A DNA stretch of 64,000 nucleotides from an uncultured Bacteroidota bacterium (GTDB taxonomy: Bacteria; Bacteroidota; Bacteroidia; Chitinophagales; Chitinophagaceae), in NCBI GenBank assembly GCA_903906365.1, contig CAIVKC010000034.1, positions 1-64,000 on the forward strand, given 5' to 3'. Positions 44,608 through 53,061 of this stretch are shown piece after piece (positions within the stretch are counted from its first letter, which is position 1; every line of letters starts with the position of its first letter). A model generated the notes under the pieces. It was not told the origin of the DNA, searched no databases, and saw only the letters and a list, made by a program, of their open reading frames with translations. Both the position numbers and the translations under genes were made by a program.

Positions 44608-45339
44608 TCAAAAAACTTTTTTTATTTTCCTGCGGCGGTTGACCGCCACAAAGAAGGCCGAGGCACTCAGCATGCTGACCGGGGGGATGATCAGATAGAT
44701 CCAGAAATCCGTCCAGTTGCCGGCAGGAAATGCGCTGGCGAAACTGCGGGCTGGGTTCATGCCAAAGCCGGATACGGGGCCGGCCACCATGACATACATG
44801 CCCACCAGGCAGGATGCCCATATTTTGGTGTACTTCTTCCACCGGCTGCTTTGGAAACTGAACAGTACCGTGGAGATCATAATGAATGCAATGCCAAATT
44901 CCATCAGGCAGGCCGCCGGTACGCCGTATTTGCCCGGGATGGTTATTCCGTAACTCACCGGAGGGGCCGTCAGGACCGGTCCCCTGAGAAAAGTCATCAG
45001 GTATACGGCCAGGGTCCCCCCCAGGAACTGAAAAAGGATGTAAAAAAGGGCGTCCTGCAAGGGGATTCGCTTCAAAAACAAGAAGCTTATGGTTACCGCC
45101 GGATTGATCTGCGCACCCGAGGGGGCTGTCCAGGGTGAATAAAATATAAAAAGGGCGGTTGCGCCCATGGAAAGCCCCATCAACAACTGCCGGAGGCCGG
45201 GACCGGGCAGGAGCCCGAAGAGGGCCCCCTGCGGGGAATAGAGTGTACCATAGAAATAGCAGGCGGAGATCATGAAGATGCCCAATCCGAGTGCTTCCAT
45301 CAGGTAAAGCTTCCAGTGATTTTTAAAAGCGGTCCACAT
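44608..45339 (-). CDS. Aquaporin/MIP family channel
   Basis: 243 aa with six transmembrane helices and both NPA boxes (INPAVTISFLF and MNPARSFASAF). Whether it is a water or glycerol channel cannot be told; the short loop before the second NPA (VSGFGMNPAR) resembles water-type MIPs. Located 84 bases downstream of the MORN/TonB-C gene on the same strand. Confidence 0.92.
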   Translation of the reverse strand: MWTAFKNHWKLYLMEALGLGIFMISACYFYGTLYSPQGALFGLLPGPGLRQLLMGLSMGATALFIFYSPWTAPSGAQINPAVTISFLFLKRIPLQDALFYILFQFLGGTLAVYLMTFLRGPVLTAPPVSYGITIPGKYGVPAACLMEFGIAFIMISTVLFSFQSSRWKKYTKIWASCLVGMYVMVAGPVSGFGMNPARSFASAFPAGNWTDFWIYLIIPPVSMLSASAFFVAVNRRRKIKKVF

Positions 45340-45423
45340 CTTCGGGTAAGGGTAGTGTACAAAAAAACCTATTCGACATCCATACGGTCATACAGGGAAT
45401 GCGCTGTAGGGGACGGGCGGCGG

Positions 45424-46368
45424 TCATTCCGGCTGGGTAAATACCACGGGCTGCCTGAATTCATGCTTCATTTTGCGGTTATGGGAGATGGCTGGCTGCC
45501 AGGGGGGGCTGGATTTCACGGCGCGCAGGGCGATGTTGTCGAAAACCGGGTGAAAGGGAACCACTACTTCTGCCCTGCTCACCTTGCCATCCGCACCCAC
45601 GGTGAACTCCACCACAACCACGGCCAGGTTGCCATTACCAAACTGGTAACCGGGCGGCCAGAACAGGCTTCGGTCCAGGTAACGCTGCCATCCGGCGATG
45701 CCGCCCCTGAATTCGGCCTCCTTATTCACCCTGGAGGTATCGGTGAGGGGCAGGCCGTTTTCGTCAAAGAAATCCGCGGATTCCAGTTTATTGTTTCTGT
45801 AACGCTCTTTGGCAGCCAGTTTGCCGTTGGGATGGAAAAACTGCCAGTTACCGTGCATCTTGCCATGGAGGTATAATCCGGCTGATTCCAAAGCCCCGTC
45901 CTCAAACCAGCTGACCTGTACATCGATGCTGTCGTTGGCATGGGTGATCGAATCGGACATCATGCCATTGGGATGCCACAGGAAACGATCCTTCACGGGC
46001 CGGCCGTTGTGGTAAAAGGCGGAATCAAGCATGGCCCCGTTGGCATAAAAGCGCATGCAAGCGCCCTCCAGGAGGTTATGCACTTTTTTGCCCATTCCCT
46101 CCAGGGTGCCATTGGCATGAAAATACAGGTAGTCTCCCTGCTGGATGGTGCAGGCCTGGTCTTCAAAAAGGGCCTTCTTATGCAGCTTCAGCCCCTCCAG
46201 GAAATATTCACGGCGCAGCCAGCCGCTGTCGGTTTTTTCCAGCACCGTGTAAAAACGGGCGTTCAGGGACTGACATGGCGTACCCTTATAATCAGTATAA
46301 ATCTCGGTCTTTTGGGAAACAGCCAGCTGGGCTGAAAGCATACAAACAAGAATAAACAGCCATTTCAC
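45424..46368 (-). CDS. Secreted MORN-repeat protein with TonB C-terminal domain
   Basis: 314 aa. A cleavable signal peptide (MKWLFILVCMLSAQLAVSQ) is followed by about six MORN/YwqK-like repeats (DYLYFHANGTLEGMGKK, ACMRFYANGAMLDSAFY, DRFLWHPNGMMSDS, GNWQFFHPNGKLAAKERY) at about 70-205 and a TonB C-terminal domain (EFRGGIAGWQRYLDRSLFWPPGYQF, LAVVVVEFTVGADGKVSRAEV). There is no cytoplasmic RNKEYGAY head and no lasting membrane anchor, so it is not a normal energy transducer. It may bind peptidoglycan, an outer-membrane receptor plug, or partner proteins in the periplasm. Confidence 0.85.
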   Translation of the reverse strand: MKWLFILVCMLSAQLAVSQKTEIYTDYKGTPCQSLNARFYTVLEKTDSGWLRREYFLEGLKLHKKALFEDQACTIQQGDYLYFHANGTLEGMGKKVHNLLEGACMRFYANGAMLDSAFYHNGRPVKDRFLWHPNGMMSDSITHANDSIDVQVSWFEDGALESAGLYLHGKMHGNWQFFHPNGKLAAKERYRNNKLESADFFDENGLPLTDTSRVNKEAEFRGGIAGWQRYLDRSLFWPPGYQFGNGNLAVVVVEFTVGADGKVSRAEVVVPFHPVFDNIALRAVKSSPPWQPAISHNRKMKHEFRQPVVFTQPE

Positions 46369-46411
46369 ATCTGTAGGAATTAATGAATACCAGGGGGTTT
46401 ACCGGGTAAAT

Positions 46412-49400
46412 TTACATATTCCTCCTGTACTGGCCGCCTACCTGGTACAAAGCCTGGGTGATCTGGCCCAGGGAGCAGTATTTCACTGCTTCCATGAGTC
46501 CGGCAAAGAGGTTGGATCCCTCCACGGCCGCTTCCTGGAGTTTCCGGAGCGCTTCGGGTGCTTTGTCCTCATTTCTTTTCCAGAAGGCCTGCAGGTTATG
46601 AATCTGCTGGGATTTCTCCTCGGTGGTACTCCTGATCACTTCCCCGGGAAGCACGGTGGGACTTCCTTTTTTGTTGAGAAAGGTATTGACCCCTACGATG
46701 GGCAGTTCCCCGCTGTGTTTGAGACTTTCGTAGTGAAGACTTTCTTCCTGTATTTTATTTCGCTGGTACATCCGCTCCATGGCACCCAATACCCCCCCGC
46801 GTTCGTTGATGCGGTCAAACTCCTTCATAACGGCTTCTTCCACCAGGTCTGTCAATTCCTCAATGACAAAGCTGCCCTGCAGGGAATTTTCTGTGGTGGC
46901 GCTGCCCAACTCCCGGTTGATGATCAGCTGTATGGCCATGGCACGCCGCACACTTTCCTCCGTGGGGGTTGTGATGGCCTCGTCATAGGCATTGGTGTGC
47001 AGGGAATTGCAGTTGTCGTAAATGGCATAGAGCGCCTGCAGGGTGGTGCGGATATCATTGAAATCGATCTCCTGGGCATGCAGACTGCGTCCGCTGGTCT
47101 GGATATGGTATTTTAGTTTCTGGGAGCGGCTGTTCCCTTTGTATTTGAGTTTAATGGCTTTGGCCCAAATCCGGCGGGCGACCCGGCCGATCACGCTGTA
47201 CTCGGGATCCATTCCATTGCTGAAGAAAAAGGAAAGGCTGGGCGCAAAATCGTCGATATGCATACCCCGGCTTAAATAATATTCGACGTAGGTAAACCCG
47301 TTGGATAGGGTAAAGGCAAGCTGTGTTACGGGATTGGCGCCCGCCTCGGCAATATGATAGCCGCTGATGCTCACGCTGTAAAAATTGCGCACCTTATTTT
47401 CTATGAAATAGGCCTGTACATCCCCCATAAGTTTGAGGGCAAATTCGGTGGAAAAAATGCAGGTGTTTTGAGCCTGGTCTTCCTTCAGTATATCGGCCTG
47501 GACGGTCCCCCTCACCTCGGAAAGGGTCTCCGCCTTGATTTTTTCGTAGATCTCGGGGCCCAGTACTTCCTCCCCGCTGATGCCCAGCAAAGCCAGACCG
47601 AGTCCGTCGTTGCCCTCCGGAAGTCTTTCGGGGGAAGCCGGGTTGTAATAAATGGGTTGCCCCGCTTTTTTGAATTTGTGCCGGATATATTCATCTACCT
47701 GCTCCCGGAGGCCGTGCGTGTGGATGTATTTTTCACATTGCTGGTCAATGGCTGCATGCATAAAAAGGGCCAGCAGCATGGGAGCCGGGCCGTTGATGGT
47801 CATACTCACAGAGGTTCTCGGGTCGCAGAGGTCAAATCCGCTGTAGAGCTTTTTGGCATCATCCAGGGTGGCGATGCTCACCCCCGAATTGCCCACCTTC
47901 CCGAATATATCAGGGCGGTAGGCCGGATCCTCTCCATAGAGGGTTACTGAATCAAAGGCCGTTGAAAGCCGCTTGGCTGGCTGGCCCAGGGACACATAGT
48001 GAAAGCGCTTATTGGTACGCTCCGGTCCCCCTTCACCGGCGAACATGCGGGTGGGGTCTTCTTCGGACCTTTTCAGCGGAAATACCCCGGCGGTAAAGGG
48101 AAATTTGCCCGGGAAATTTTCCTGGAGTCTCCAGTGGAGGATATCCCCCCAGTCCTTAAACCGGGGTATGGCAATTTTGGGTATGCGGGTACCGGAGAGG
48201 GAGGCGGTAAACAGGGGCTGCTCAATGATCTTTCCCCGTACATCGTACCGGAAGCATTCTTTTTGATAGGCGGCCTTTGTTTGAGTCCATTCCTGGATAA
48301 GTTTCATACATACCGGGTAGAGCTGCTTTTGCGTTTTTTCCTGCATGGCTTTGAGCACTTGCGCAGCGGGAGAACCAGCCGGTAGGGAAGAGAGCACCCC
48401 TTCAATCTGGTAGAGGCTGGAGGCGAGCCCGGCCTGCTGGGTTGCCTGTTCGTTATAATGGCGCACTGTGTGGGAGATCTCCGCCAGGTACCGTGTCCTG
48501 GCCGCGGGAATGATTTGCGGAGAGGCTGCCCCACCTAAGGAAAGCCGCTCCAGGCTGCCAAAGGAAACCCCGCATTTTGACTCGATGGTGCTGATGATCT
48601 GAATGAATAAATGATTGATCCCTGCATCATTGAACTGGGAGGCAATGGTGCCGATAACAGGCAACTCTTCCTCCTTTGCGGACCAGCGCTGGTGGTTGCG
48701 CTGGTATTGTTTTCTGACGTCATGCAGGGCATCCAGGCCGCCTGGTTTATCAAATTTATTGACGGCGATGAGATCCGCATAATCAAGCATATTTATTTTT
48801 TCGAGCTGAGAGGCTGCTCCGTATTCGGGAGTCATGACATAGAGACTGATGTCACAAAAATCCAGGATCGAGGCATCGCTTTGTCCCACCCCGGCAGATT
48901 CCAGGATGATCAGATCATAACCGGCCCTTTTGCAAATATTGATGGCGTCCCGTGCATATTCGCTTAAGGCCCGGTCGCTTTCCCGGGTGGCCAGGGAGCG
49001 CATATAGGACCTGGGACCCGCGATGGCATTCATGCGAATCCGGTCGCCGAGCAGCGCACCGCCGGATTTTTTCTTGGAAGGATCCACCGAAATGACGGCC
49101 ACGGTTTTTTCCCGGTAGCCATTGAGGAAACGCCGGACGATCTCATCGGTGACCGAACTCTTGCCGGCCCCGCCCGTGCCGGTAATACCCAGCACGGCTC
49201 CTTGCCAGTTTCGGTTTTCCTTAAAGGAGGGTCCCTGTAAAACCGGTTCCGGGTCTTCCCCGCCTTCTGCCAGGGTGATGGCCCGGGCGATGCGCCGTAC
49301 ATCCTTGTACTCGCCCATGGGCATCTTCCCGTTCCATAAGGCGGGGGCATCCCAGAAAGGGCAGGCCGCCTGGCCGGACTTATGTTTTAGGGAAGGCAGC

Positions 49401-49828
49401 GAGGGTACGCGGCAAAGGGACAGCAGGTCTTCGATCATGCCTTCCAGCCCCATTTTTCTGCCATCGTCCGGGCTATAGATGCGGGTTATCCCATATTGAT
49501 GCAATTCGCTGATTTCCTGTGGAAGGATCGTGCCGCCCCCGCCGCCAAAGATCCGGATATGGCCGCAGCTGTTTTCATCCAGGAGGTCCTTGATGTATTT
49601 GAAAAATTCCAGGTGTCCGCCCTGGTAGGATGTGATGGCTATCCCATGGGCATCCTCTTCAATGGCGCATTCCACGATGTCAGCCACGGACCGGTTATGA
49701 CCCAGGTGAATGATTTCGGCCCCCTTGGACTGCAGGATCCTGCGCATGATGTTGATGGCGGCATCATGTCCGTCAAAGAGACTGGCAGCCGTTACGATCC
49801 GGATTTTTTGTGCTGTGGTATCATGCAT
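46412..49828 (-). CDS. icmF: Fused acyl-CoA mutase IcmF (isobutyryl-CoA mutase type)
   Basis: 1138 aa with the domain order of IcmF: an N-terminal B12-binding domain ([18 protein letters not shown], with the His that ligates cobalt, then [15 protein letters not shown]), a MeaI/ArgK-type GTPase ([17 protein letters not shown] near 208, [21 protein letters not shown]), and a C-terminal mutase barrel (about 560-1138; [34 protein letters not shown]). It interconverts isobutyryl- and butyryl-CoA or related acyl-CoAs using adenosylcobalamin, with the GTPase acting as built-in chaperone. Exact acyl specificity is not readable here. A TAAATTTG box at 49855-49862 lies upstream. Confidence 0.94.
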   Translation of the reverse strand: MHDTTAQKIRIVTAASLFDGHDAAINIMRRILQSKGAEIIHLGHNRSVADIVECAIEEDAHGIAITSYQGGHLEFFKYIKDLLDENSCGHIRIFGGGGGTILPQEISELHQYGITRIYSPDDGRKMGLEGMIEDLLSLCRVPSLPSLKHKSGQAACPFWDAPALWNGKMPMGEYKDVRRIARAITLAEGGEDPEPVLQGPSFKENRNWQGAVLGITGTGGAGKSSVTDEIVRRFLNGYREKTVAVISVDPSKKKSGGALLGDRIRMNAIAGPRSYMRSLATRESDRALSEYARDAINICKRAGYDLIILESAGVGQSDASILDFCDISLYVMTPEYGAASQLEKINMLDYADLIAVNKFDKPGGLDALHDVRKQYQRNHQRWSAKEEELPVIGTIASQFNDAGINHLFIQIISTIESKCGVSFGSLERLSLGGAASPQIIPAARTRYLAEISHTVRHYNEQATQQAGLASSLYQIEGVLSSLPAGSPAAQVLKAMQEKTQKQLYPVCMKLIQEWTQTKAAYQKECFRYDVRGKIIEQPLFTASLSGTRIPKIAIPRFKDWGDILHWRLQENFPGKFPFTAGVFPLKRSEEDPTRMFAGEGGPERTNKRFHYVSLGQPAKRLSTAFDSVTLYGEDPAYRPDIFGKVGNSGVSIATLDDAKKLYSGFDLCDPRTSVSMTINGPAPMLLALFMHAAIDQQCEKYIHTHGLREQVDEYIRHKFKKAGQPIYYNPASPERLPEGNDGLGLALLGISGEEVLGPEIYEKIKAETLSEVRGTVQADILKEDQAQNTCIFSTEFALKLMGDVQAYFIENKVRNFYSVSISGYHIAEAGANPVTQLAFTLSNGFTYVEYYLSRGMHIDDFAPSLSFFFSNGMDPEYSVIGRVARRIWAKAIKLKYKGNSRSQKLKYHIQTSGRSLHAQEIDFNDIRTTLQALYAIYDNCNSLHTNAYDEAITTPTEESVRRAMAIQLIINRELGSATTENSLQGSFVIEELTDLVEEAVMKEFDRINERGGVLGAMERMYQRNKIQEESLHYESLKHSGELPIVGVNTFLNKKGSPTVLPGEVIRSTTEEKSQQIHNLQAFWKRNEDKAPEALRKLQEAAVEGSNLFAGLMEAVKYCSLGQITQALYQVGGQYRRNM

Positions 49829-49927
49829 AAATGGCAGGCATTGGAGGATGGGGACAAATTTATAGTAAAAAACTAATGACTGTTAGTTTCGTTCCATGGC
49901 ATTCACATATAAACAAGGTACAAGATA

Positions 49928-50050
49928 GTGGACTTAATAAAAACAGTAGAAATAAAAGTAAAATGCCTTGAAATTGCGGTTGCTGTAAATGCATCCGATG
50001 TCAAGGCATTTGCAATTGATTTGTTTGAGTGGGTTGCTAAGCTGGCTTAA
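49928..50050 (+). CDS. Possible 40-aa ORF (GTG start)
   Basis: Reads VDLIKTVEIKVKCLEIAVAV and then NASDVKAFAIDLFEWVAKLA, an amphipathic, protein-like sequence that overlaps the 3' end of the antiparallel DUF2158-like gene by 14 bases. It begins at GTG after an in-frame stop. It also contains an inverted repeat (AAATGCCTTG at 49961-49970 and CAAGGCATTT at 50002-50011), so the region could instead be a hairpin or a gene remnant at the island edge. Weak evidence. Confidence 0.25.
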   Translation: MDLIKTVEIKVKCLEIAVAVNASDVKAFAIDLFEWVAKLA

Positions 50051-50210
50051 AACATTCTGCTGGTTGAGAAATTCTTACAAACATTGCGGTTAAACGATTA
50101 AAGTAAATACATTCTAAAGTTTTACCATCGTTAACAATTGCTGCTACAACCATGTGTAGTCCGAGTTCTGATTTAATAACAACTTCGTCGCCTACTTTAA
50201 AATTTGACAT
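50037..50210 (-). CDS. YodC/DUF2158-like small protein
   Basis: 57 aa from the ATG at 50210 (MSNFKVGDEVVIKSELGLHM). The F-x-x-G-D-x-V-x-x-K-S opening and the later CIYFN segment fit the DUF2158 family of small beta-barrel proteins, whose role is not established. AT-rich codons, first gene on the left side of the AT-rich island. Such genes are common on mobile DNA. Confidence 0.65.
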   Translation of the reverse strand: MSNFKVGDEVVIKSELGLHMVVAAIVNDGKTLECIYFNRLTAMFVRISQPAECFKPA

Positions 50211-50231
50211 ATACATTAATTTGTAAAGCAA

Positions 50232-50370
50232 TAGCCTAATCTGTTACGGGACGGGGCTTTTTGCTTTGGTTACGGAATACTCAAATTTACCATTATTTCA
50301 CAAATCAAATCTCTTTTATACATTTGGACGTTAAAACATATTAGCGTTTAGCTATTTTCTGTTGAGATAA
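50232..50370. other. AT-rich intergenic stretch with candidate promoter
   Basis: TACATTTG at 50319-50326 fits the -7 box with TTC, one base off TTG, exactly 19 bases upstream (50297-50299). It would start a transcript near 50332 covering the structured region at 50371-50496 and the secreted-protein gene. TTACGGGACGGG at 50244-50255 is the left arm of an imperfect inverted repeat whose other arm is at 52533-52544. Confidence 0.4.
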
Positions 50371-50496
50371 AACTGGTAATTTTTTCACAACCGCAGGAAT
50401 AGGCAAGAACGCTCACGCTAATGGCGTGGGCTTTTGTCATTCTGGGTTGTAGGACTTACCAGTTCCTTTCTCACAGTCTGGCTTATAGTCCCACGC
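50371..50496 (+). promoter_or_regulatory. Structured leader/non-coding RNA candidate
   Basis: Three nested pairings are visible: AACTGGTAA (50371-50379) with TTACCAGTT (50456-50464), ACAACC (50387-50392) with GGTTGT (50445-50450), and an apical hairpin GCTCACGC (50411-50418) with GCGTGGGC (50424-50431, one G-U pair) around a TAATG loop. The 3' arm of the apical hairpin, GCGTGGG (50424-50430), can instead pair with CCCACGC at 50490-50496, directly followed by TATTTTTATTTT. Such exclusive pairings next to a U-rich run resemble an attenuator or riboswitch. It sits in the leader of the gene at 50547. No known RNA family was recognised. Confidence 0.4.
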
Positions 50497-50546
50497 TATT
50501 TTTATTTTATTATGCTTCAGGGATTAAAGCGTTCAAATAAAATTTT

Positions 50547-50960
50547 ATGAAACTGGTTGTTTGTTGTTTAATATTATTTAGTGGGCTAACAGTTAGCGCA
50601 CAGGATAAAATGATTTATAAATACAGGGCTTTTGAATCTTTATTTTACGATCCTCAATCTCATGTTAATTTAAATAGTGCAACATGGAATAAGACTAATA
50701 TATTGGTAACTGTGGATTTGAATAAACAGCGTATAACAGTATATGCGGCGGCTGAACAAGAAATAGATTTAATTGGTAATCTTCCAGATAAAACAAGTGA
50801 TGACGCTTCGTGGATTAGGAAGGTAGGAGTTGATCAAGATGGCGTAAAATGCAATGTAGAAGTACAATTTTTTAAAAATATAGTAGATGAGCATATTTGC
50901 ACTTTGTATTTAGAATACAAAGACTTTCATTATCTGTATAGATTAAAATCTAACGATTAG
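50547..50960 (+). CDS. Secreted protein of unknown function
   Basis: 137 aa with a clear signal peptide (MKLVVCCLILFSGLTVSAQ) and a soluble remainder without Cys pairs or metal motifs (LNSATWNKTNILVTVDLNKQ, EVQFFKNIVDEHICTLYLEY). It probably folds as a small beta-rich periplasmic protein. No family recognised. It lies inside the AT-rich island, downstream of the structured leader candidate and convergent with the transposase-associated small ORF, so it may be cargo of a mobile element. Confidence 0.65.
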   Translation: MKLVVCCLILFSGLTVSAQDKMIYKYRAFESLFYDPQSHVNLNSATWNKTNILVTVDLNKQRITVYAAAEQEIDLIGNLPDKTSDDASWIRKVGVDQDGVKCNVEVQFFKNIVDEHICTLYLEYKDFHYLYRLKSND

Positions 50961-51090
50961 TTTTCTTTTTATTTTTTGGCGGTTGATTTACTAATTTGCC
51001 AATAGCATTTTCAAAGGTCATATCTACCTTAAACTTCTTATCGTATTTATTAATTTTCTTGGTTGCCGATTTCTTTGATTTCTTTTCCAT
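50950..51090 (-). CDS. 46-aa lysine-rich ORF overlapping transposase end
   Basis: A 47-codon frame below the track cutoff: MEKKSKKSATKKINKYDKKF, then KVDMTFENAIGKLVNQPPKN and KKKTNR. It starts 41 bases before the transposase stop in another frame, on the same strand, so it could be translated by coupling. Highly basic ends around a short acidic helix suggest a nucleic-acid-binding accessory. Its stop overlaps the end of the secreted-protein gene on the opposite strand. Confidence 0.55.
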   Translation of the reverse strand: MEKKSKKSATKKINKYDKKFKVDMTFENAIGKLVNQPPKNKKKTNR

Positions 51091-52024
51091 AACTATTTAA
51101 AGTTAGGGAATTATTTAAAAGTGTATTGTATTTAAGTCTGCCTTGACAGTTTTGTAATGCAATTGTAAAGCGTTCGCTATCTTTTATTTTCCTACTATTA
51201 AACCGATAAGCCATTTCATCACAATAGCGTTGCAGGTGCTTAGAACTAACTTGGTGATATATTCCATAAACAGAACGTTTAAGCTGGCTCCAAAAGTTTT
51301 CTATTGAATTAGTATGAAATCCATCTACTTTAAATTCACCTTTCAAGTGGTTAACTGCAACATGCTTTTTAAAATGTTTTGCTCCTATTGTTTTGTACAT
51401 TTTAAAAGCATCAGTAACAAGTGTTGCATCCTTATCAATATGTTTTAACATTAATGATTCTGCGTTACGTTTATTCATCCATTTGGATGCCTGAACAACA
51501 ACTTTGCCGCCTTGTTCAATAATACCAAATACAGGTGTTTTACGCTGGTTCATTTGTGCTTTTGTTTTGCTCTTTTTACCCTTGTGCATGTTTGATTCAG
51601 TTCCCCCGAAAAACCCTTCATCCATTTGTACAATGTTCTTTAATCTAACAGGCATTTTAGCTCTCACACCTTCTCTTATTCTATGTAGCATAAACCACGC
51701 TGTTTTCTGTGTTACGCCCAAATCACGCGCTAATTGACAAGATGAAATTCCTTTCTTATGTGCAGTATTAAGATAAACAGCGATAAGCCATTTATTGAGT
51801 GGTATTTTGCTTGCTTCAAATATTGTTCCTACCAAAACAGTAAAGCGTTTATAACAAGTTTTAGAAGCGCATTTATAGCGTTCATTATTTTCAATGATAT
51901 AGCATTTACCATGTCCGCAATAAGGGCAAGTAATACCATTCTGCCAGCGTTGTTGTTCTAAGAATTTTTTACAGCTCTTTGCATCTGGCATACTGGTAAT
52001 TAATTCTTGTAAGTTCTTAAACAT
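51050..52024 (-). CDS. IS1595-family transposase
   Basis: 324 aa. An N-terminal zinc ribbon (CPYCGHGKCYIIENNERYKC, then CYKRF), a helix-turn-helix (SSCQLARDLGVTQKTAWFML), and an ISXO2-like DDE domain with MDEGFFGG, TLVTDAFKMY, and HTNSIENFWSQLKRSVYGIY, which includes the N/E positions typical of IS1595. Full length and undamaged, so possibly active. AT-rich codon use unlike the flanking core genes. Confidence 0.92.
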   Translation of the reverse strand: MFKNLQELITSMPDAKSCKKFLEQQRWQNGITCPYCGHGKCYIIENNERYKCASKTCYKRFTVLVGTIFEASKIPLNKWLIAVYLNTAHKKGISSCQLARDLGVTQKTAWFMLHRIREGVRAKMPVRLKNIVQMDEGFFGGTESNMHKGKKSKTKAQMNQRKTPVFGIIEQGGKVVVQASKWMNKRNAESLMLKHIDKDATLVTDAFKMYKTIGAKHFKKHVAVNHLKGEFKVDGFHTNSIENFWSQLKRSVYGIYHQVSSKHLQRYCDEMAYRFNSRKIKDSERFTIALQNCQGRLKYNTLLNNSLTLNSYGKEIKEIGNQEN

Positions 52025-52079
52025 AATTGGTTAATTTTATTTGTTTCAAAACAACTTAGTAGATAAAAAATATATAGTT

Positions 52080-52346
52080 ATGAAAAGCGAAGAATACGAC
52101 ATTGATATAATTACGAAATGGGTATTTGCATATTATGCAGGATATGAACGTTACATGCAAAAGCATCATTTGAAATTGTATAATCATTTCTATATGAATA
52201 TTCATCCGCCTCAAAAAATTGGTGGTGGTATTGGTATTATGCAAGGGAAAATACATAGTGATGAAGATTATAAAGAGATAATGAGAATTACGAATGAGTT
52301 TTGTAATCAGTATGAGAATCCAATAAACTTTCCAAAGGAGTTTTAA
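52080..52346 (+). CDS. Hypothetical 88-aa protein
   Basis: From the ATG at 52080 (MKSEEYDIDIITKWVFAYYA). Rich in Tyr, His and Ile, no signal peptide, no transmembrane segment, no family recognised. It is divergent from the transposase (56 bases between starts) and overlaps the end of the antiparallel 84-aa ORF by 59 bases. Within the AT-rich island, so possible cargo. Confidence 0.45.
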   Translation: MKSEEYDIDIITKWVFAYYAGYERYMQKHHLKLYNHFYMNIHPPQKIGGGIGIMQGKIHSDEDYKEIMRITNEFCNQYENPINFPKEF

Positions 52347-52542
52347 AGAATGGCTGAACATATTGTATTGCAGCAAGCAAACAATATTTGGTTGTTATCA
52401 TTATCTTTTCTTCGTCATTAATTGAGTAACGAATGTTTACAAGTGAGGTATTGCAAACAATATCAACAATATGAGCATTTTTAAACTCAATTAATAAATC
52501 TTCAAACCTTGTACATTCTTTAGATATAGTTGCCCGTTCCAT
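52288..52542 (-). CDS. Hypothetical 84-aa protein
   Basis: The track ORF runs to 52734 but its first 64 codons lie antisense to the rhamnose mutarotase in GC-rich DNA; the AT-rich, protein-like part begins at the ATG at 52542 (MERATISKECTRFEDLLIEF). Alternating hydrophobic and charged pattern, no known motif. It overlaps the convergent 88-aa ORF, so at most one of the two 3' ends may be real. Confidence 0.4.
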   Translation of the reverse strand: MERATISKECTRFEDLLIEFKNAHIVDIVCNTSLVNIRYSINDEEKIMITTKYCLLAAIQYVQPFFKTPLESLLDSHTDYKTHS

Positions 52543-52666
52543 AATTGTAGTCGGCATTGGCGGGCGGGTGGGGTGGTGGGCAAGGCTCCCGGGTCCTGAT
52601 TCGTTCCAGATCCGGCAGGTAATCCGTAAAGAATGTAATAACTTCACCAGCATTAAAGATCTGCAT

Positions 52667-53005
52667 ATGAAAAGGTATTGCCTTGCCCTGGATCTCAAAG
52701 ATGATCCCGCCCTCATTGAAGAATATGAATCCATTCACCGCCAGGTATGGCCTGAAAATATCAAAGGCATCCTGGATGCCGGTATAACCGTGATGGATAT
52801 CTACCGAACGGGTAACCGGCTGTTTATGATTATGGAAGTGGATGAGACTTTTTCCTTTGAAAAGAAAGCCGCCGCCGATTCCGCCAATGCTTCGGTTCAG
52901 CAGTGGGAGGAATTAATGTGGAAATTCCAGCAGCCCCTGCCCTGGGCCCGGCCCGGTGAAAAATGGGTGGTGATGGAACAGATCTTTTCCCTTCCCCATG
53001 AATAG
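52667..53005 (+). CDS. rhaM: L-rhamnose mutarotase
   Basis: 112 aa from the ATG at 52667 (MKRYCLALDLKDDPALIEEY). A RhaM/DUF718 ferredoxin-like fold: YESIHRQVWPENIKGILDAG with the catalytic His, MDIYRTGNRLFMIMEVDE, and the conserved PWARPGEKWVVMEQIF. It interconverts alpha and beta anomers of L-rhamnose or a related deoxy-sugar. It is followed 56 bases later by a sugar-lactone hydrolase, and its upstream side abuts the AT-rich island, so other operon genes may have been lost or displaced. Confidence 0.9.
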   Translation: MKRYCLALDLKDDPALIEEYESIHRQVWPENIKGILDAGITVMDIYRTGNRLFMIMEVDETFSFEKKAAADSANASVQQWEELMWKFQQPLPWARPGEKWVVMEQIFSLPHE

Positions 53006-53061
53006 GCCCCGGGTTAGGCTGGTGCCGCTCTTATTGAACATTTTAAAATCATGACCAATTT

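Larger units (their letters stand above)
50950..52024 (-). mobile_element. IS1595-family insertion, ends not resolved
   Basis: The core is an intact IS1595-type transposase plus the overlapping 46-aa ORF. Terminal repeats close to these genes were not found. A wider imperfect inverted repeat (TTACGGGACGGG at 50244 and CCCGTTCCATAA at 52533, 10 of 12 matching) could mark a larger cargo-bearing element of about 2.3 kb, but this is weak. The surrounding AT-rich composition from about 49.87 to 52.56 kb contrasts with GC-rich flanks. Confidence 0.6.

Noticed and set aside
49961-50011. Inverted repeat AAATGCCTTG / CAAGGCATTT as a terminator or IS end
   Set aside because: 31-base loop, no T-tract, and no matching copy at the other side of the island.
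50371-50464. Idea that the structured region is SRP RNA, 6S RNA or a retron
   Set aside because: The SRP apical motif is absent, there is no reverse transcriptase, and no 6S-like long stem with a central bubble was seen.
52543-52734. Upstream extension of the 84-aa minus-strand ORF
   Set aside because: Lies antisense to rhaM and its upstream DNA in GC-rich sequence; no protein-like pattern.
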